Source of the DNA: JAIUNP01 sp020161975
GTDB lineage: Bacteria; Pseudomonadota; Alphaproteobacteria; Rhizobiales; Beijerinckiaceae
Direction: 5' to 3'
NCBI GenBank assembly: GCA_036745275.1
Contig: DAIOGK010000001.1
Span: 62,001-126,000, forward strand
Length of the DNA stretch: 64,000 nt
In this document: positions 18,032 through 26,175 of the stretch, in pieces
Position numbering within the stretch: the first letter of the stretch is position 1
How the letters are laid out: every line of letters begins with the position of its first letter
Translations under genes and position numbers: made by a program
The notes under the pieces: model-generated
Told to the model about the DNA's origin: nothing
The model's database searches: none
Seen by the model: only the letters and a program-made list of their open reading frames with translations

Positions 18032-18232
18032 GGCAAGGGGTGCTCCGGCATGCCTCTGTCCCGCTCCTGATAGCGCAGCACAAGGATCGACGCGATCCCT
18101 GTTTGCCAATTTCCGCTCCGGAATGGCAGCCGGCAATGGTATTTTCGTCTGAGCCTGTACAGGATTGTCTTGCCAAACCTCTGAAAACGTGGGCACTTTG
18201 CCCCGAACAAGACCAATGGGGGACGTTGGGGC

Positions 18233-18913
18233 ATGAATTCAGGGTCGGAGAGTGTCGCCGTCATCATCGCGGACGATCATCCATTGTTCCGTGGTGCGAT
18301 GCGGTTGGCGATCGACGGCATGTTCAAGATGCCGCGCGTGATCGAGGCGGCCAGCGTCGATGAGACGATCGGCGCGTTGCAGGGCGCTGAATCGATCGAC
18401 CTTGTGCTTCTCGACCTGAAAATGCCGGGCATGAGCGGCTTTTCCGGTCTTTCCTATATTCGGGCGCAATTTCCGTCCGTGCCCGTCATCGTCGTCTCCG
18501 GCGCTGGTGAACACGCAACGATCCGCCGCTGTCTCGACTTCGGCGCTGCCGGTTTCATTCCAAAGACAACCGATGTCGACACGATGCGCGCTGCGATCAA
18601 AACCGTTCTGAACGGCGGTACCTGGACGCCGCCCGATTTTGACCAGAGCCGACCGGCAGACAAGGAAACAGCGGATCTTGTCCGGCGACTTGCGAGTTTG
18701 ACACCGCAGCAGATGCGCGTGTTGATGATGTTGTCGGAAGGGCTCCTCAACAAGCAGATCGCCTATGAGCTTTCAGTGTCCGAGGCGACGGTGAAGGCCC
18801 ATGTCTCGGCCATCCTGACCAAGCTTGGGGTGGAAAGCCGCACACAGGCTGTCATTGCAGCGGCCAAAATCGATATTGGCGAGGGTAAGCCCGAGGTGGT
18901 GGAAGGCGTCTGA
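18233..18913 (+). CDS. LuxR-family response regulator
   Basis: This 226-residue NarL/FixJ-type regulator has a receiver domain with the acidic pair in IADDHPL, phosphoacceptor Asp61 in LLDLKMPGM and Lys in FIPKTT. The C-terminal LuxR HTH is intact (SLTPQQMRVLMML to VSEATVKAHVSAILTKLGV). No kinase is adjacent. Similar regulators (CrbR-like) often lie beside SSS acetate or pyruvate transporters, which fits the divergent membrane protein gene. The nearest kinase in the window, at 7.3-8.7 kb, is not evidently linked. Confidence 0.92.
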   Translation: MNSGSESVAVIIADDHPLFRGAMRLAIDGMFKMPRVIEAASVDETIGALQGAESIDLVLLDLKMPGMSGFSGLSYIRAQFPSVPVIVVSGAGEHATIRRCLDFGAAGFIPKTTDVDTMRAAIKTVLNGGTWTPPDFDQSRPADKETADLVRRLASLTPQQMRVLMMLSEGLLNKQIAYELSVSEATVKAHVSAILTKLGVESRTQAVIAAAKIDIGEGKPEVVEGV

Positions 18914-19080
18914 GGCGCCGGTGCGGTATACAGGGTTCCCCGGTCAGCGCGGAAAGCCGGACGATTATTTTTGCAGCAGCCGGAAACATCTGGCTTCTGC
19001 ATTCATCTCGTGTCTAAACGCTACCGTCTATGAACCCTTACCCTGAAAGGGATGCGGTTCAGTTTCCGCCCGGAGGTTCC

Positions 19081-19356
19081 ATGTCCGACGACCGCCTTCA
19101 GAAATCACTCGGCAGTGCGCCTGGGCCGCTGCTGCTCAAGCTGGTGCTGGTCTCGTTGCTGGTCGGTGTCCTGTTGGCTGCTTTTGGAATGACACCCTGG
19201 GGCTTCTTCCACTTTGTGCGGGACCTCTTCCACGACCTCTTCGGCCACGGGATCGATGCGCTTTACCGCATCGGCGGCTACATCGCCTCGGGCGCGATCA
19301 TCGTAGTGCCGATCTGGCTGCTGATGAAGGTCCTGTCCGGACGAAAAGCGTCTTAG
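19081..19356 (+). CDS. DUF6460 domain-containing membrane protein
   Basis: This 91-residue protein has two hydrophobic helices (about residues 20-40 and 68-87) separated by an amphipathic stretch (FFHFVRDLFHDLFGHGIDALYRI). It matches the DUF6460 family of alphaproteobacterial small membrane proteins, which has no known function. The ATG at 19081 is chosen over one at 19030 because GGAGG lies 5 bases upstream. A small hairpin (CCCTT / AAGGG, 19035-19051) lies in the leader. It converges with coaA. Confidence 0.8.
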   Translation: MSDDRLQKSLGSAPGPLLLKLVLVSLLVGVLLAAFGMTPWGFFHFVRDLFHDLFGHGIDALYRIGGYIASGAIIVVPIWLLMKVLSGRKAS

Positions 19357-19369
19357 CCGGCGTTCGGAC

Positions 19370-20338
19370 CTACAGTTTGCGCAGAGCCACTTCCTCGATG
19401 CGGTGATCGGTACCCTTGCGCATGATCAGCGAGGCGCGAGGGCGCGAGGGCACGATATTCTCGCGAAGGTTGACGAGATTAATGCGCTCCCAAAGCCCGT
19501 TCGCGATGTCGATCGCAGCATCCTCGGAGAGTTCCGCATACTTCCGGAAATAGGATTTGGGGTCGCGGAAGGCGGTCTGGCGCAGGCGCATGAAGCGTTG
19601 CACGTACCAGCGGTGCAGGTCCGCTTCGGCGGCATCGATATAGACCGTGAAGTCGAAAAAGTCGGAAACGAAGGGAATCGGCTGCCCGTCCCGCGCCTTG
19701 CGCGGCCCCTGCAACACATTGATTCCCTCGAAAATCAGGATGTCTGGCCGATCAATGACGATTTCCTCGCCGGGCACGACATCGTAGACGAGGTGCGAAT
19801 AGACCGGCGCCGCGACATTGCGCTCGCCCGCCTTGACGCGTGCCAGAAACTTCAGGATGGCAGGCGCATCGTAGCTTTCGGGAAAGCCCTTGCGCTCCAT
19901 CAGGCCTTGGCGCTGCAACTCCGCATTGGGCAGCAGGAAGCCATCGGTCGTCACAAGCTCAACCTTCGGCGTGTTGGCCCAGCGCGAGAGCAGGGCTTGC
20001 AGGATGCGCGCCGTCGTGGATTTTCCCGCAGCCACCGAGCCGGCAACCCCGATGATGTAGGGCACCTTGCCATCCTCAGCCATCAGGAAGCGCTGGGTTG
20101 CCTTGAACAGCCCCTGCGTCGCCGCGACATAGAGTGACAGGAGGCGCGAGAGCGGCAGGTAGATCTCAATCACATCGTCGAGTGAGGTCGGATCGTTGAG
20201 CGACTGGAGCTTGCGCAGATCGCTCACTGTCAGGGTCAGCGGCGTATCCGCGCGCAGATTGGCCCAGGCATCGCGCGAAAACAGGCGATACGGAGACAGG
20301 TCAATCGCTTCGCTGAGCGGGGAAAGGCGCTTGTCCAT
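19370..20338 (-). CDS. coaA: Type I pantothenate kinase
   Basis: This 322-residue protein catalyses ATP-dependent phosphorylation of pantothenate, the first step of coenzyme A synthesis. The P-loop is GVAGSVAAGKSTTAR, and the family segments TTDGFLLPN, MERKGFPESYD and FEGINVL are intact. Length is standard for bacterial CoaA. It is the last gene of the his operon, 26 bases after hisE, an arrangement conserved in many Hyphomicrobiales. Confidence 0.97.
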   Translation of the reverse strand: MDKRLSPLSEAIDLSPYRLFSRDAWANLRADTPLTLTVSDLRKLQSLNDPTSLDDVIEIYLPLSRLLSLYVAATQGLFKATQRFLMAEDGKVPYIIGVAGSVAAGKSTTARILQALLSRWANTPKVELVTTDGFLLPNAELQRQGLMERKGFPESYDAPAILKFLARVKAGERNVAAPVYSHLVYDVVPGEEIVIDRPDILIFEGINVLQGPRKARDGQPIPFVSDFFDFTVYIDAAEADLHRWYVQRFMRLRQTAFRDPKSYFRKYAELSEDAAIDIANGLWERINLVNLRENIVPSRPRASLIMRKGTDHRIEEVALRKL

Positions 20339-20364
20339 CCGCAGGCTGTCTCCCCTTGTCCGGT

Positions 20365-20691
20365 TCAGCCGCCCTTGGCTGGCCGCGACGCTTTCTCCGC
20401 CAGCCCTGATTGGGCCGTGCGGCGCTGCAATTCGTCAAGCACATCCTGCACACCAATGTCGCGCGCGTGAAGTAGGACGATCAGATGATAAAGCAGATCG
20501 GCAGCTTCGGCGGTCAGTTCCCGCCGCTCGCCAGCAACAGCGGCAATGACGGCCTCGACGGCCTCCTCGCCCAGCTTCTTGCCGATGCGCTGTGGTCCGC
20601 CGGCCAACAGCTTGGCAGTGTAGGATTCGCTCGCTGGCGCCTGTGCCCGTGCAACAACGATGGCTTCAAGATCGACAAGCGAAAAGCTCAT
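20365..20691 (-). CDS. hisE: Phosphoribosyl-ATP pyrophosphatase
   Basis: This 108-residue enzyme hydrolyses phosphoribosyl-ATP to phosphoribosyl-AMP in histidine synthesis. The metal-binding MazG-like motif is intact (KKLGEEAVEAVIAA, then AADLLYHLIVLL). Its ATG overlaps the hisF stop by 4 bases. HisI is separate and outside the window, as in other alphaproteobacteria. Confidence 0.97.
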   Translation of the reverse strand: MSFSLVDLEAIVVARAQAPASESYTAKLLAGGPQRIGKKLGEEAVEAVIAAVAGERRELTAEAADLLYHLIVLLHARDIGVQDVLDELQRRTAQSGLAEKASRPAKGG

Positions 20692-21479
20692 ACCCCGTCC
20701 TCCCGGTCGAGCCGCATCGGCAGTCCGGCGCGGGCCATATGCTCCTTGGCCTCGCGGATGGTGAAGGTGCCGTAATGGAAGATCGAGGCGGCGAGGACCG
20801 CGCTGGCTCTGCCGTCCCTCACTCCGTCCACGAGATGGTCGAGCGTGCCGACCCCGCCCGAAGCGATGACCGGCACGGATACTGCGTCCGAAATGGCGCG
20901 CGTCAGACCAAGGTCGAAGCCGTTCTTGGTGCCGTCCCGGTCCATCGAGGTCAACAGGATCTCGCCGGCTCCAAGGTTGGCCACTGTCCGCGCAAATTCC
21001 ACAGCGTCAATGCCGGTGGGCGTCCGCCCGCCATGGGTGAATATCTCCCAGCGCGGGGCTTCGCCGGGCTTCGACACGCCTTTGGCGTCAATGGCGACAA
21101 CAATGGCCTGAGCGCCGAATCGCTCGGCGGCCCGGCCGACAACGGCGGGGTCGCGCACAGCGGCGGTATTGATCGAGACCTTGTCGGCACCGGCCAGCAT
21201 CAGGGCGCGGATATCCTCGACAGTGCGGACCCCGCCACCAACCGTCAGCGGCATGAAGCAGTTTTCCGCCGTCCGCTGCACGATATCGAGCAACGTGCCG
21301 CGCTTCTCGTGGCTCGCCGTGATGTCGAGAAAGCACAATTCATCGGCGCCCGCCGCATCATAGGCCTTCGCGGCCTCGACCGGATCGCCGACATCGGCGA
21401 GATCAACGAAGTTGACGCCCTTGACGACGCGTCCGTCCTTGACGTCGAGACAGGGGATGACCCGGACCTTCAGCGTCAT
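20688..21479 (-). CDS. hisF: Imidazole glycerol phosphate synthase, cyclase subunit
   Basis: This 263-residue TIM barrel uses ammonia from HisH to convert PRFAR into imidazole glycerol phosphate and AICAR. The catalytic Asp residues lie in IPCLDVKDGRVVKG and LLTSMDRDGTKNGFD, and both half-barrel phosphate sites (VGGGVRT; ASGGVGT) are visible. It overlaps hisA upstream and hisE downstream by 4 bases each. Confidence 0.98.
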   Translation of the reverse strand: MTLKVRVIPCLDVKDGRVVKGVNFVDLADVGDPVEAAKAYDAAGADELCFLDITASHEKRGTLLDIVQRTAENCFMPLTVGGGVRTVEDIRALMLAGADKVSINTAAVRDPAVVGRAAERFGAQAIVVAIDAKGVSKPGEAPRWEIFTHGGRTPTGIDAVEFARTVANLGAGEILLTSMDRDGTKNGFDLGLTRAISDAVSVPVIASGGVGTLDHLVDGVRDGRASAVLAASIFHYGTFTIREAKEHMARAGLPMRLDREDGV

Positions 21480-22216
21480 GTCCGGGTCCTCACGCCTTTG
21501 ACAAGGGCCAGCGCCGCCGCCGGATCGAGACGTCCGTCATAGAGCGCCCGGCCCGTGATCGCACCGGCAAGCTTGTGGCAATCGGGAGCAACCAGCCGTT
21601 CGATATCCGCCAGCGAGGCAAGACCGCCCGAGGCGATGACCGGAATGGCGACGGCTTCGGCCAGGGCGATGGTACCCTCCCAGTTGATGCCGGAGAGCAT
21701 CCCGTCGCGTGCGATGTCTGTGTAGATGATCGCGGCAACGCCCGCATCCTCAAAGCGCCGGCCAAGCTCGGCAGCGGCGAGCGACGAGGTTTCGGCCCAG
21801 CCCTCCACCGCGACAAAACCGTTGCGCGCATCGATGCCCACGGCGACCTTGCCGGGAAAGGCCTTTGCCGCGGCCCGCACGAAGCCGGGGTCGCGCACCG
21901 CCGCCGTGCCGATGATGACGCGCGAGATCCCCTTTTCGACCCAGGCCGCCACGGTTCTGAGATCGCGGATGCCGCCGCCAAGCTGCACCGGCATCGTGAT
22001 GGTCTTCAGCACGGCCTCGACAGCAGCGGCGTTGACCGGCTTTCCGGCAAAGGCGCCGTCAAGATCGACGATATGGAGTGCTTCGAACCCCTGCCCTTCA
22101 AAGGCAAGGGCCTGCTCGGCGGGCGAATCGTTGAATACGGTCGCCTGGGCCATGTCCCCCTGGCGCAGGCGGACGCACTGGCCATCCTTCAGATCGATGG
22201 CAGGATAGAGAATCAC
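21476..22216 (-). CDS. hisA: ProFAR isomerase
   Basis: This TIM barrel of 246 residues carries out the Amadori isomerisation of ProFAR to PRFAR. The catalytic Asp residues lie in YPAIDLKDGQCVRL and IYTDIARDGML, with phosphate sites LGGGIRD and ASGGLAS. The frame is open to a GTG at 22225, but the GTG at 22216 overlaps the hisH stop (GTGA), has AGGTGG about 6 bases upstream, and gives the usual family N-terminus, so it is preferred. Confidence 0.97.
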   Translation of the reverse strand: MILYPAIDLKDGQCVRLRQGDMAQATVFNDSPAEQALAFEGQGFEALHIVDLDGAFAGKPVNAAAVEAVLKTITMPVQLGGGIRDLRTVAAWVEKGISRVIIGTAAVRDPGFVRAAAKAFPGKVAVGIDARNGFVAVEGWAETSSLAAAELGRRFEDAGVAAIIYTDIARDGMLSGINWEGTIALAEAVAIPVIASGGLASLADIERLVAPDCHKLAGAITGRALYDGRLDPAAALALVKGVRTRT

Positions 22217-22863
22217 GGGGTCCACCTCAGGAAATTCGCAAACAGTGCCCGGCCAAGGGTCTGGCTCTTTTCGGGATGAAACTGCGTGCCGCAGACCGTG
22301 CCGCGCGCCACCGCAGCGGTTACCGGTCCGCCGTAGTCGGCCACTGCAATGACATCTTCGGCCCGGTCCGCGACCAGATGATAGGCATGGAGAAAATAGG
22401 CATGGAGCCCGCCTTCGCCGAGCCTCAACCCATCAAGCAGTGGATGCGGACGCTGCAGGCGAAGCGTGTTCCAGCCCATATGCGGCACTTTCAGGCCGGC
22501 GTCCGCCGGCTCCAGATGCCGGACATGGCCGCCGAGCCAGCCGAGGCCGGGTGTCTCGCCATGTTCCTCGCCGATATCGGCCAGAAGCTGCATGCCCACG
22601 CAGATGCCGAAAAACGGGCTGCCCTTCACCTTCACGGCCTGGGTCAGCGCCTCGACAAGGCCCGGAACCGCATCGAGCGACTGCCGGCAATCCCGGAAGG
22701 CGCCATCTCCCGGCATCACGATCCTGTCAGCCCGCGCGACCGTGTCGGCATCCGAAGTCACGGTCACTGAGCCGGAAAGACCCGTATCAGTCAGCGCCCG
22801 CTCGAGTCCGCGATGCGCAGAGTGCAGGTTTCCCGCACCATAATCGACAAGTACAATGTTCAT
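22213..22863 (-). CDS. hisH: Imidazole glycerol phosphate synthase, glutaminase subunit
   Basis: This 216-residue class I amidotransferase supplies ammonia to HisF. The oxyanion strand and nucleophile lie in FFGICVGMQLL (Cys), and the catalytic His/Glu pair in GTQFHPEKSQ. The N-terminal VDYGAGNLHS is typical. Its ATG overlaps the stop of the DUF2628 gene. Confidence 0.97.
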   Translation of the reverse strand: MNIVLVDYGAGNLHSAHRGLERALTDTGLSGSVTVTSDADTVARADRIVMPGDGAFRDCRQSLDAVPGLVEALTQAVKVKGSPFFGICVGMQLLADIGEEHGETPGLGWLGGHVRHLEPADAGLKVPHMGWNTLRLQRPHPLLDGLRLGEGGLHAYFLHAYHLVADRAEDVIAVADYGGPVTAAVARGTVCGTQFHPEKSQTLGRALFANFLRWTP

Positions 22864-23336
22864 GCCCGCCCCCCGGGGCTGGGAAACAGGCCCAGAACCG
22901 GCCCTCCACCGGCATCACCGGAGATCGCAGTCCTTGGCAGGCCGGCAGGATAGGAAGTGCCGGACGGCGTTCCGCCAATCTCGCTGAAATAGCGGAACTC
23001 GGCTTCGTCGAGGTTCTTGCCGGTGACGACCGCCAATGCAGGGCGCCCGTTGCGCTCCAGTGTCCAGCGGACAAGCTGGTTTCCCTCCAGACCGAGAAAG
23101 AGGCCGGTCAGAAGGCTCAGCGCACCTCCGATTGCAGGGTTGAGCCCCGCTGCATACTCGATCCCGGTGATGATGGCGATCGCCATCAGGACGATGGCCA
23201 GCACCAGCCACAGCCGCCGATAGGCGAGCCAAAAGGGGCCGAATACGAAGGCGCCGTAGGAAAAGCCATCCGGCACGAACTCCACCGCTTCCGGCGTCGC
23301 GCCGCGCTTTGCCCTGTGAACTGTGTAAACCTGCAT
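22860..23336 (-). CDS. DUF2628 domain-containing membrane protein
   Basis: This 158-residue protein has the DUF2628 core: FVPDGFSYGAFVFGPFWLAYRRLW followed by two or three hydrophobic helices (about residues 40-90) and a soluble tail. Function is unknown. It lies inside the his operon between hisB and hisH, overlapping hisB by one base (TGATG) and hisH by 4, so it is translated with histidine enzymes. This position is common in Hyphomicrobiales, but no link to histidine synthesis is established. Confidence 0.85.
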   Translation of the reverse strand: MQVYTVHRAKRGATPEAVEFVPDGFSYGAFVFGPFWLAYRRLWLVLAIVLMAIAIITGIEYAAGLNPAIGGALSLLTGLFLGLEGNQLVRWTLERNGRPALAVVTGKNLDEAEFRYFSEIGGTPSGTSYPAGLPRTAISGDAGGGPVLGLFPSPGGRA

Positions 23337-23929
23337 CAGACCGACAACGTCCCCTTGGTGCTCGGCACCTGATCCCGTGTGCGCGGATCAATCGCCACCG
23401 CAGTCCTGAGTACGCGCGCAAGACCCTTGAAGCAGCTTTCGGCGATGTGGTGGTTGTTCAGGCCATAGAGCGTGTCGACATGCAGGGTGAGACCGGCATT
23501 GATCGCGAAGGCCTGAAACCACTCGCGCACCAGTTCGGTGTCGAACGTGCCGATCTTCGGCCCGGTGAACTCGGTTCGGAATACAAGGAACGGTCGACCC
23601 GAAATGTCGAGCGCAACGCGGGTCAGCGTCTCGTCCATTGGCATGTGCACGTCCGCATAGCGCGTGATGCCCCGCTTGTCGCCGAGCGCCTCCGCCACGG
23701 CCTTGCCAAGCGCGATGCCGATATCCTCGACCGTATGGTGATCATCGACATAGGTGTCACCTTCGGCCCGGATAGTCAGATCGATCAGGGCATGGCGGCC
23801 CAGCAGGGTCAGCATATGGTCGAGAAAACCAACGCCCGTCGCAATGTCGGTGACGCCGGTACCGTCAAGATTGACGGAAAGCTCAATCCGGGTTTCGCCC
23901 GTTGTACGACTGACACTGGCGCTGCGCAT
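23336..23929 (-). CDS. hisB: Imidazoleglycerol-phosphate dehydratase
   Basis: This 197-residue enzyme dehydrates imidazole glycerol phosphate to imidazole acetol phosphate. The manganese-binding signatures are intact (GVGFLDHMLTLLGRHALIDL, DDHHTVEDIGIALG and NNHHIAESCFKGLAR). It is monofunctional, without the N-terminal HisN phosphatase of enterobacteria. The frame is open to 23989, but the ATG at 23929 gives the standard family start and length. It is the first his gene of this operon. Confidence 0.97.
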   Translation of the reverse strand: MRSASVSRTTGETRIELSVNLDGTGVTDIATGVGFLDHMLTLLGRHALIDLTIRAEGDTYVDDHHTVEDIGIALGKAVAEALGDKRGITRYADVHMPMDETLTRVALDISGRPFLVFRTEFTGPKIGTFDTELVREWFQAFAINAGLTLHVDTLYGLNNHHIAESCFKGLARVLRTAVAIDPRTRDQVPSTKGTLSV

Positions 23930-23956
23930 GATATGTGATCCCGACATGAAGCTTTG

Positions 23957-23981
23957 GGCCGGAAGTGGCTGCTGTCCGGCC
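23957..23981. other. Hairpin between the FkbM gene and hisB
   Basis: The perfect 7-base inverted repeat GGCCGGA / TCCGGCC (23957-23963 and 23975-23981) encloses an 11-base loop in the 102-base gap upstream of hisB. On the minus strand no T-run follows, so a Rho-independent terminator for the surface polysaccharide transcript is possible but not well supported. It could instead be in the hisB leader. Confidence 0.4.
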
Positions 23982-24031
23982 TTTAGCAAGAAGCGGGCAG
24001 AGCCGCAAAGAAAACCGGCATCCGGAAAGGA

Positions 24032-24874
24032 TCAGCTGGCCCCGCCCTTGATCACCCGGCGAAGTTTCCGGCCAAGGCGCGTCAGGAACGCTTCAGGCAG
24101 GAGCCGGACTCTGTTCCGTTCCCGAGCGAGGGCCTGTTCCAGTTTGAAGACCCGGTGCTGGGTAAAATTGTCGAACACCGACGGGGGGCGGCGGATCGGA
24201 TCAAGAAGCTCAGGATGCTCCTTTGCCACATAGAAGCGGTTTAACCCGTCAAAATAGGCAAACTCATAGTCCCCGGCGAGAATCAGCGGTTCCCAGTCGT
24301 GGTGATTGGGTTCGGTGCTGTTGGGCTTGGTTGCCTCGACGAGGATGATCCATGGACGAAAGCGCGCGGGCGACCAACCTGACAACGCGGCCTTCTCCGC
24401 CCCCTCGATATCGATTTTCATGAAGTGGATGTCGCGGCCCTCGTACGGTGCCAGCAACTGGTCGAGCGTTATGACAGACACGTCGACCGCTTCCGCCGTC
24501 CGCTTGAGCGTCACGGCTCCTGCTTCTGCCGACTCGGCGATGAGCGAGGACAATCCGGAATCGGCAAAGACGTACAGTGTCATCGTGCCGGCTTCCGCTC
24601 CGATCGCCTTTTGGATCACTGTCTCGTCCGGTCGGTCCGCGCGCAGAAGATCAGCATAGACGGCGACGGGTTCGACATGCACCCCGCGCCAGCCACGTTC
24701 ATAGAAGGCGCGTGTCACGCTGTCCTGTACCGGATGTTGTGCGCCAAGGTCGACATAAAGACCATTGCGGACATGCTTCAACGCACGCCAGAGTGCGACA
24801 TCCTCGAAATTCTGAGCGTAGGAAACAAAAATTGGCGACCACTCCTGACTACCAAGGTTCTGGCCCAGAAGCAC
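24032..24874 (-). CDS. FkbM family methyltransferase
   Basis: This protein of about 280 residues has the FkbM SAM-dependent methyltransferase pattern: SYAQNFEDVALWRAL at the N-terminus, YVDLGAQHPVQDSVTRAFYERGWRG as motif I, and FMKIDIEGAEKAALSGW in the central domain. Such enzymes O-methylate sugars in surface glycans. The start is uncertain. The GTG at 24874 adds 14 residues before the usual family start; an ATT at 24832, 9 bases after GGAG, would give the typical N-terminus but would be a rare start codon. It is the last gene of the minus-strand polysaccharide set. Confidence 0.85.
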   Translation of the reverse strand: MLLGQNLGSQEWSPIFVSYAQNFEDVALWRALKHVRNGLYVDLGAQHPVQDSVTRAFYERGWRGVHVEPVAVYADLLRADRPDETVIQKAIGAEAGTMTLYVFADSGLSSLIAESAEAGAVTLKRTAEAVDVSVITLDQLLAPYEGRDIHFMKIDIEGAEKAALSGWSPARFRPWIILVEATKPNSTEPNHHDWEPLILAGDYEFAYFDGLNRFYVAKEHPELLDPIRRPPSVFDNFTQHRVFKLEQALARERNRVRLLPEAFLTRLGRKLRRVIKGGAS

Positions 24875-24912
24875 GATCCCGTCAAACTGTTCGACGTCAT
24901 TTTCCAGAGGTA

Positions 24913-26175
24913 TCAGGTCTTGAGACCCAGCGCCGCGATCGTCGGCCGGTCAAAGGTCACGCTCTCGTCGGTTTCGATCAGCGACATGCCGCCATAGCCG
25001 CTCAGCGCCCAGAGCGCCCAGCCGATGCCGCGCGCTTCCGCTTCAAGGCGCACGTCGGAGAGCCAGTTGCCCAGTGGCTCGGGCGGGGAGGCGCGATAGC
25101 GGCCATAGGTACGGGTGATACCGAATTCGCCGAGGAACAGCCGGGCGGTCGAGATGCCGTTCTTCTTGGCCCAATCCTCGACGGATGCGAAATCCCGTTT
25201 GACCGTCGCGCGGCCCGGTCTGGCGGCGAGGTATTTTTGCAGGCTCGCGCGCGCCTCCTCAAGAAGGGCGTTGCGCAGATTAGGCTGAAGATTGCTGTCG
25301 CTCCTGATGTTCCGTTCGATGATTGGCCAGGCAAGATCGAAATGTTCAGGTACCCCTGGATAGGGCAGGTCCGAAAAATAGCGCCAGCTGCGTGATTTGG
25401 GGCTGTCGAACTTCACATTCTGGTGCGTCAACTCATACGGCTCGTAATAGTGGAAGGACCAGAGCACGTCGCTGCCGGAAAAGGGCTTGGGGTCGATGAG
25501 CATCAGTCCGCCGGCGTTGCCGCCACGCGCGCCGGTCAGGATCAGTGTCAGGTCCGGATTGGCGGCTCTGACCTTCTCATGCCAGATCTGTTGCATGGTC
25601 TGCCAGCGCTGGGCGGTGCCGGCATCCCAGCCCCATTGCGGCTCGTTCATCAGTTCAAGCGCGATGCGTGTGCCCCTGAAGACGCTGAGCAGCTTGGCGG
25701 TGCGCACCAGCATCACCTGATAGGCCTCGAACAGCGGATCGGAGAGCGATTCGGTGATCTTGACCGGCGCATAGGTGGCGACCTGGCTGTTGCCATGGAA
25801 ATCAACCACAACGCCCAGCCCGCGCGACTGGAAGCTCTTCACGGTCTTGACGAGAATTTCGTCGAGCGTGTCGCGCCGTTCGCCGGTCATTTGCAGGAAA
25901 ATACCGGAATCCACCGTCAGCCGCACGAAGTCGAACCCCGCGGCAACGATGTTGTCATAGATCGCCGCCTGCATCTTGTGGTGCACACTCTGGAAGGGAG
26001 GCCAGCGGTACTGCAACTTGTTGTCGGGTTCCACCTCGGCCCAGTTGAGCAAGTTGTGGACACTGACGCCGCGCCGAAACGGGGTCGCGGGAGCATTGGC
26101 GGCGCGGGCCAGCCCCGGCAAGGCGAGGGCGCCAAGAGCGCCGGCCATGAGGGTGCGCCGGTCAAGGGTCTGCAT
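24913..26175 (-). CDS. Glycoside hydrolase family 5 protein (cellulase-like), Tat-exported
   Basis: This 420-residue protein begins with a Tat signal (DRRTLMAGALGALALPGLARA). The GH5 barrel shows the acid/base Glu in LELMNEPQWGW and the nucleophile Glu in LFLGEFGITRTYGR, so it is probably an active endo-beta-glycanase. In this context it may trim or release the polysaccharide made by neighbouring genes. The ATG at 26175 shares one base with the stop of the polymerase gene (TGATG); the longer frame upstream lies inside that gene. Confidence 0.88.
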   Translation of the reverse strand: MQTLDRRTLMAGALGALALPGLARAANAPATPFRRGVSVHNLLNWAEVEPDNKLQYRWPPFQSVHHKMQAAIYDNIVAAGFDFVRLTVDSGIFLQMTGERRDTLDEILVKTVKSFQSRGLGVVVDFHGNSQVATYAPVKITESLSDPLFEAYQVMLVRTAKLLSVFRGTRIALELMNEPQWGWDAGTAQRWQTMQQIWHEKVRAANPDLTLILTGARGGNAGGLMLIDPKPFSGSDVLWSFHYYEPYELTHQNVKFDSPKSRSWRYFSDLPYPGVPEHFDLAWPIIERNIRSDSNLQPNLRNALLEEARASLQKYLAARPGRATVKRDFASVEDWAKKNGISTARLFLGEFGITRTYGRYRASPPEPLGNWLSDVRLEAEARGIGWALWALSGYGGMSLIETDESVTFDRPTIAALGLKT

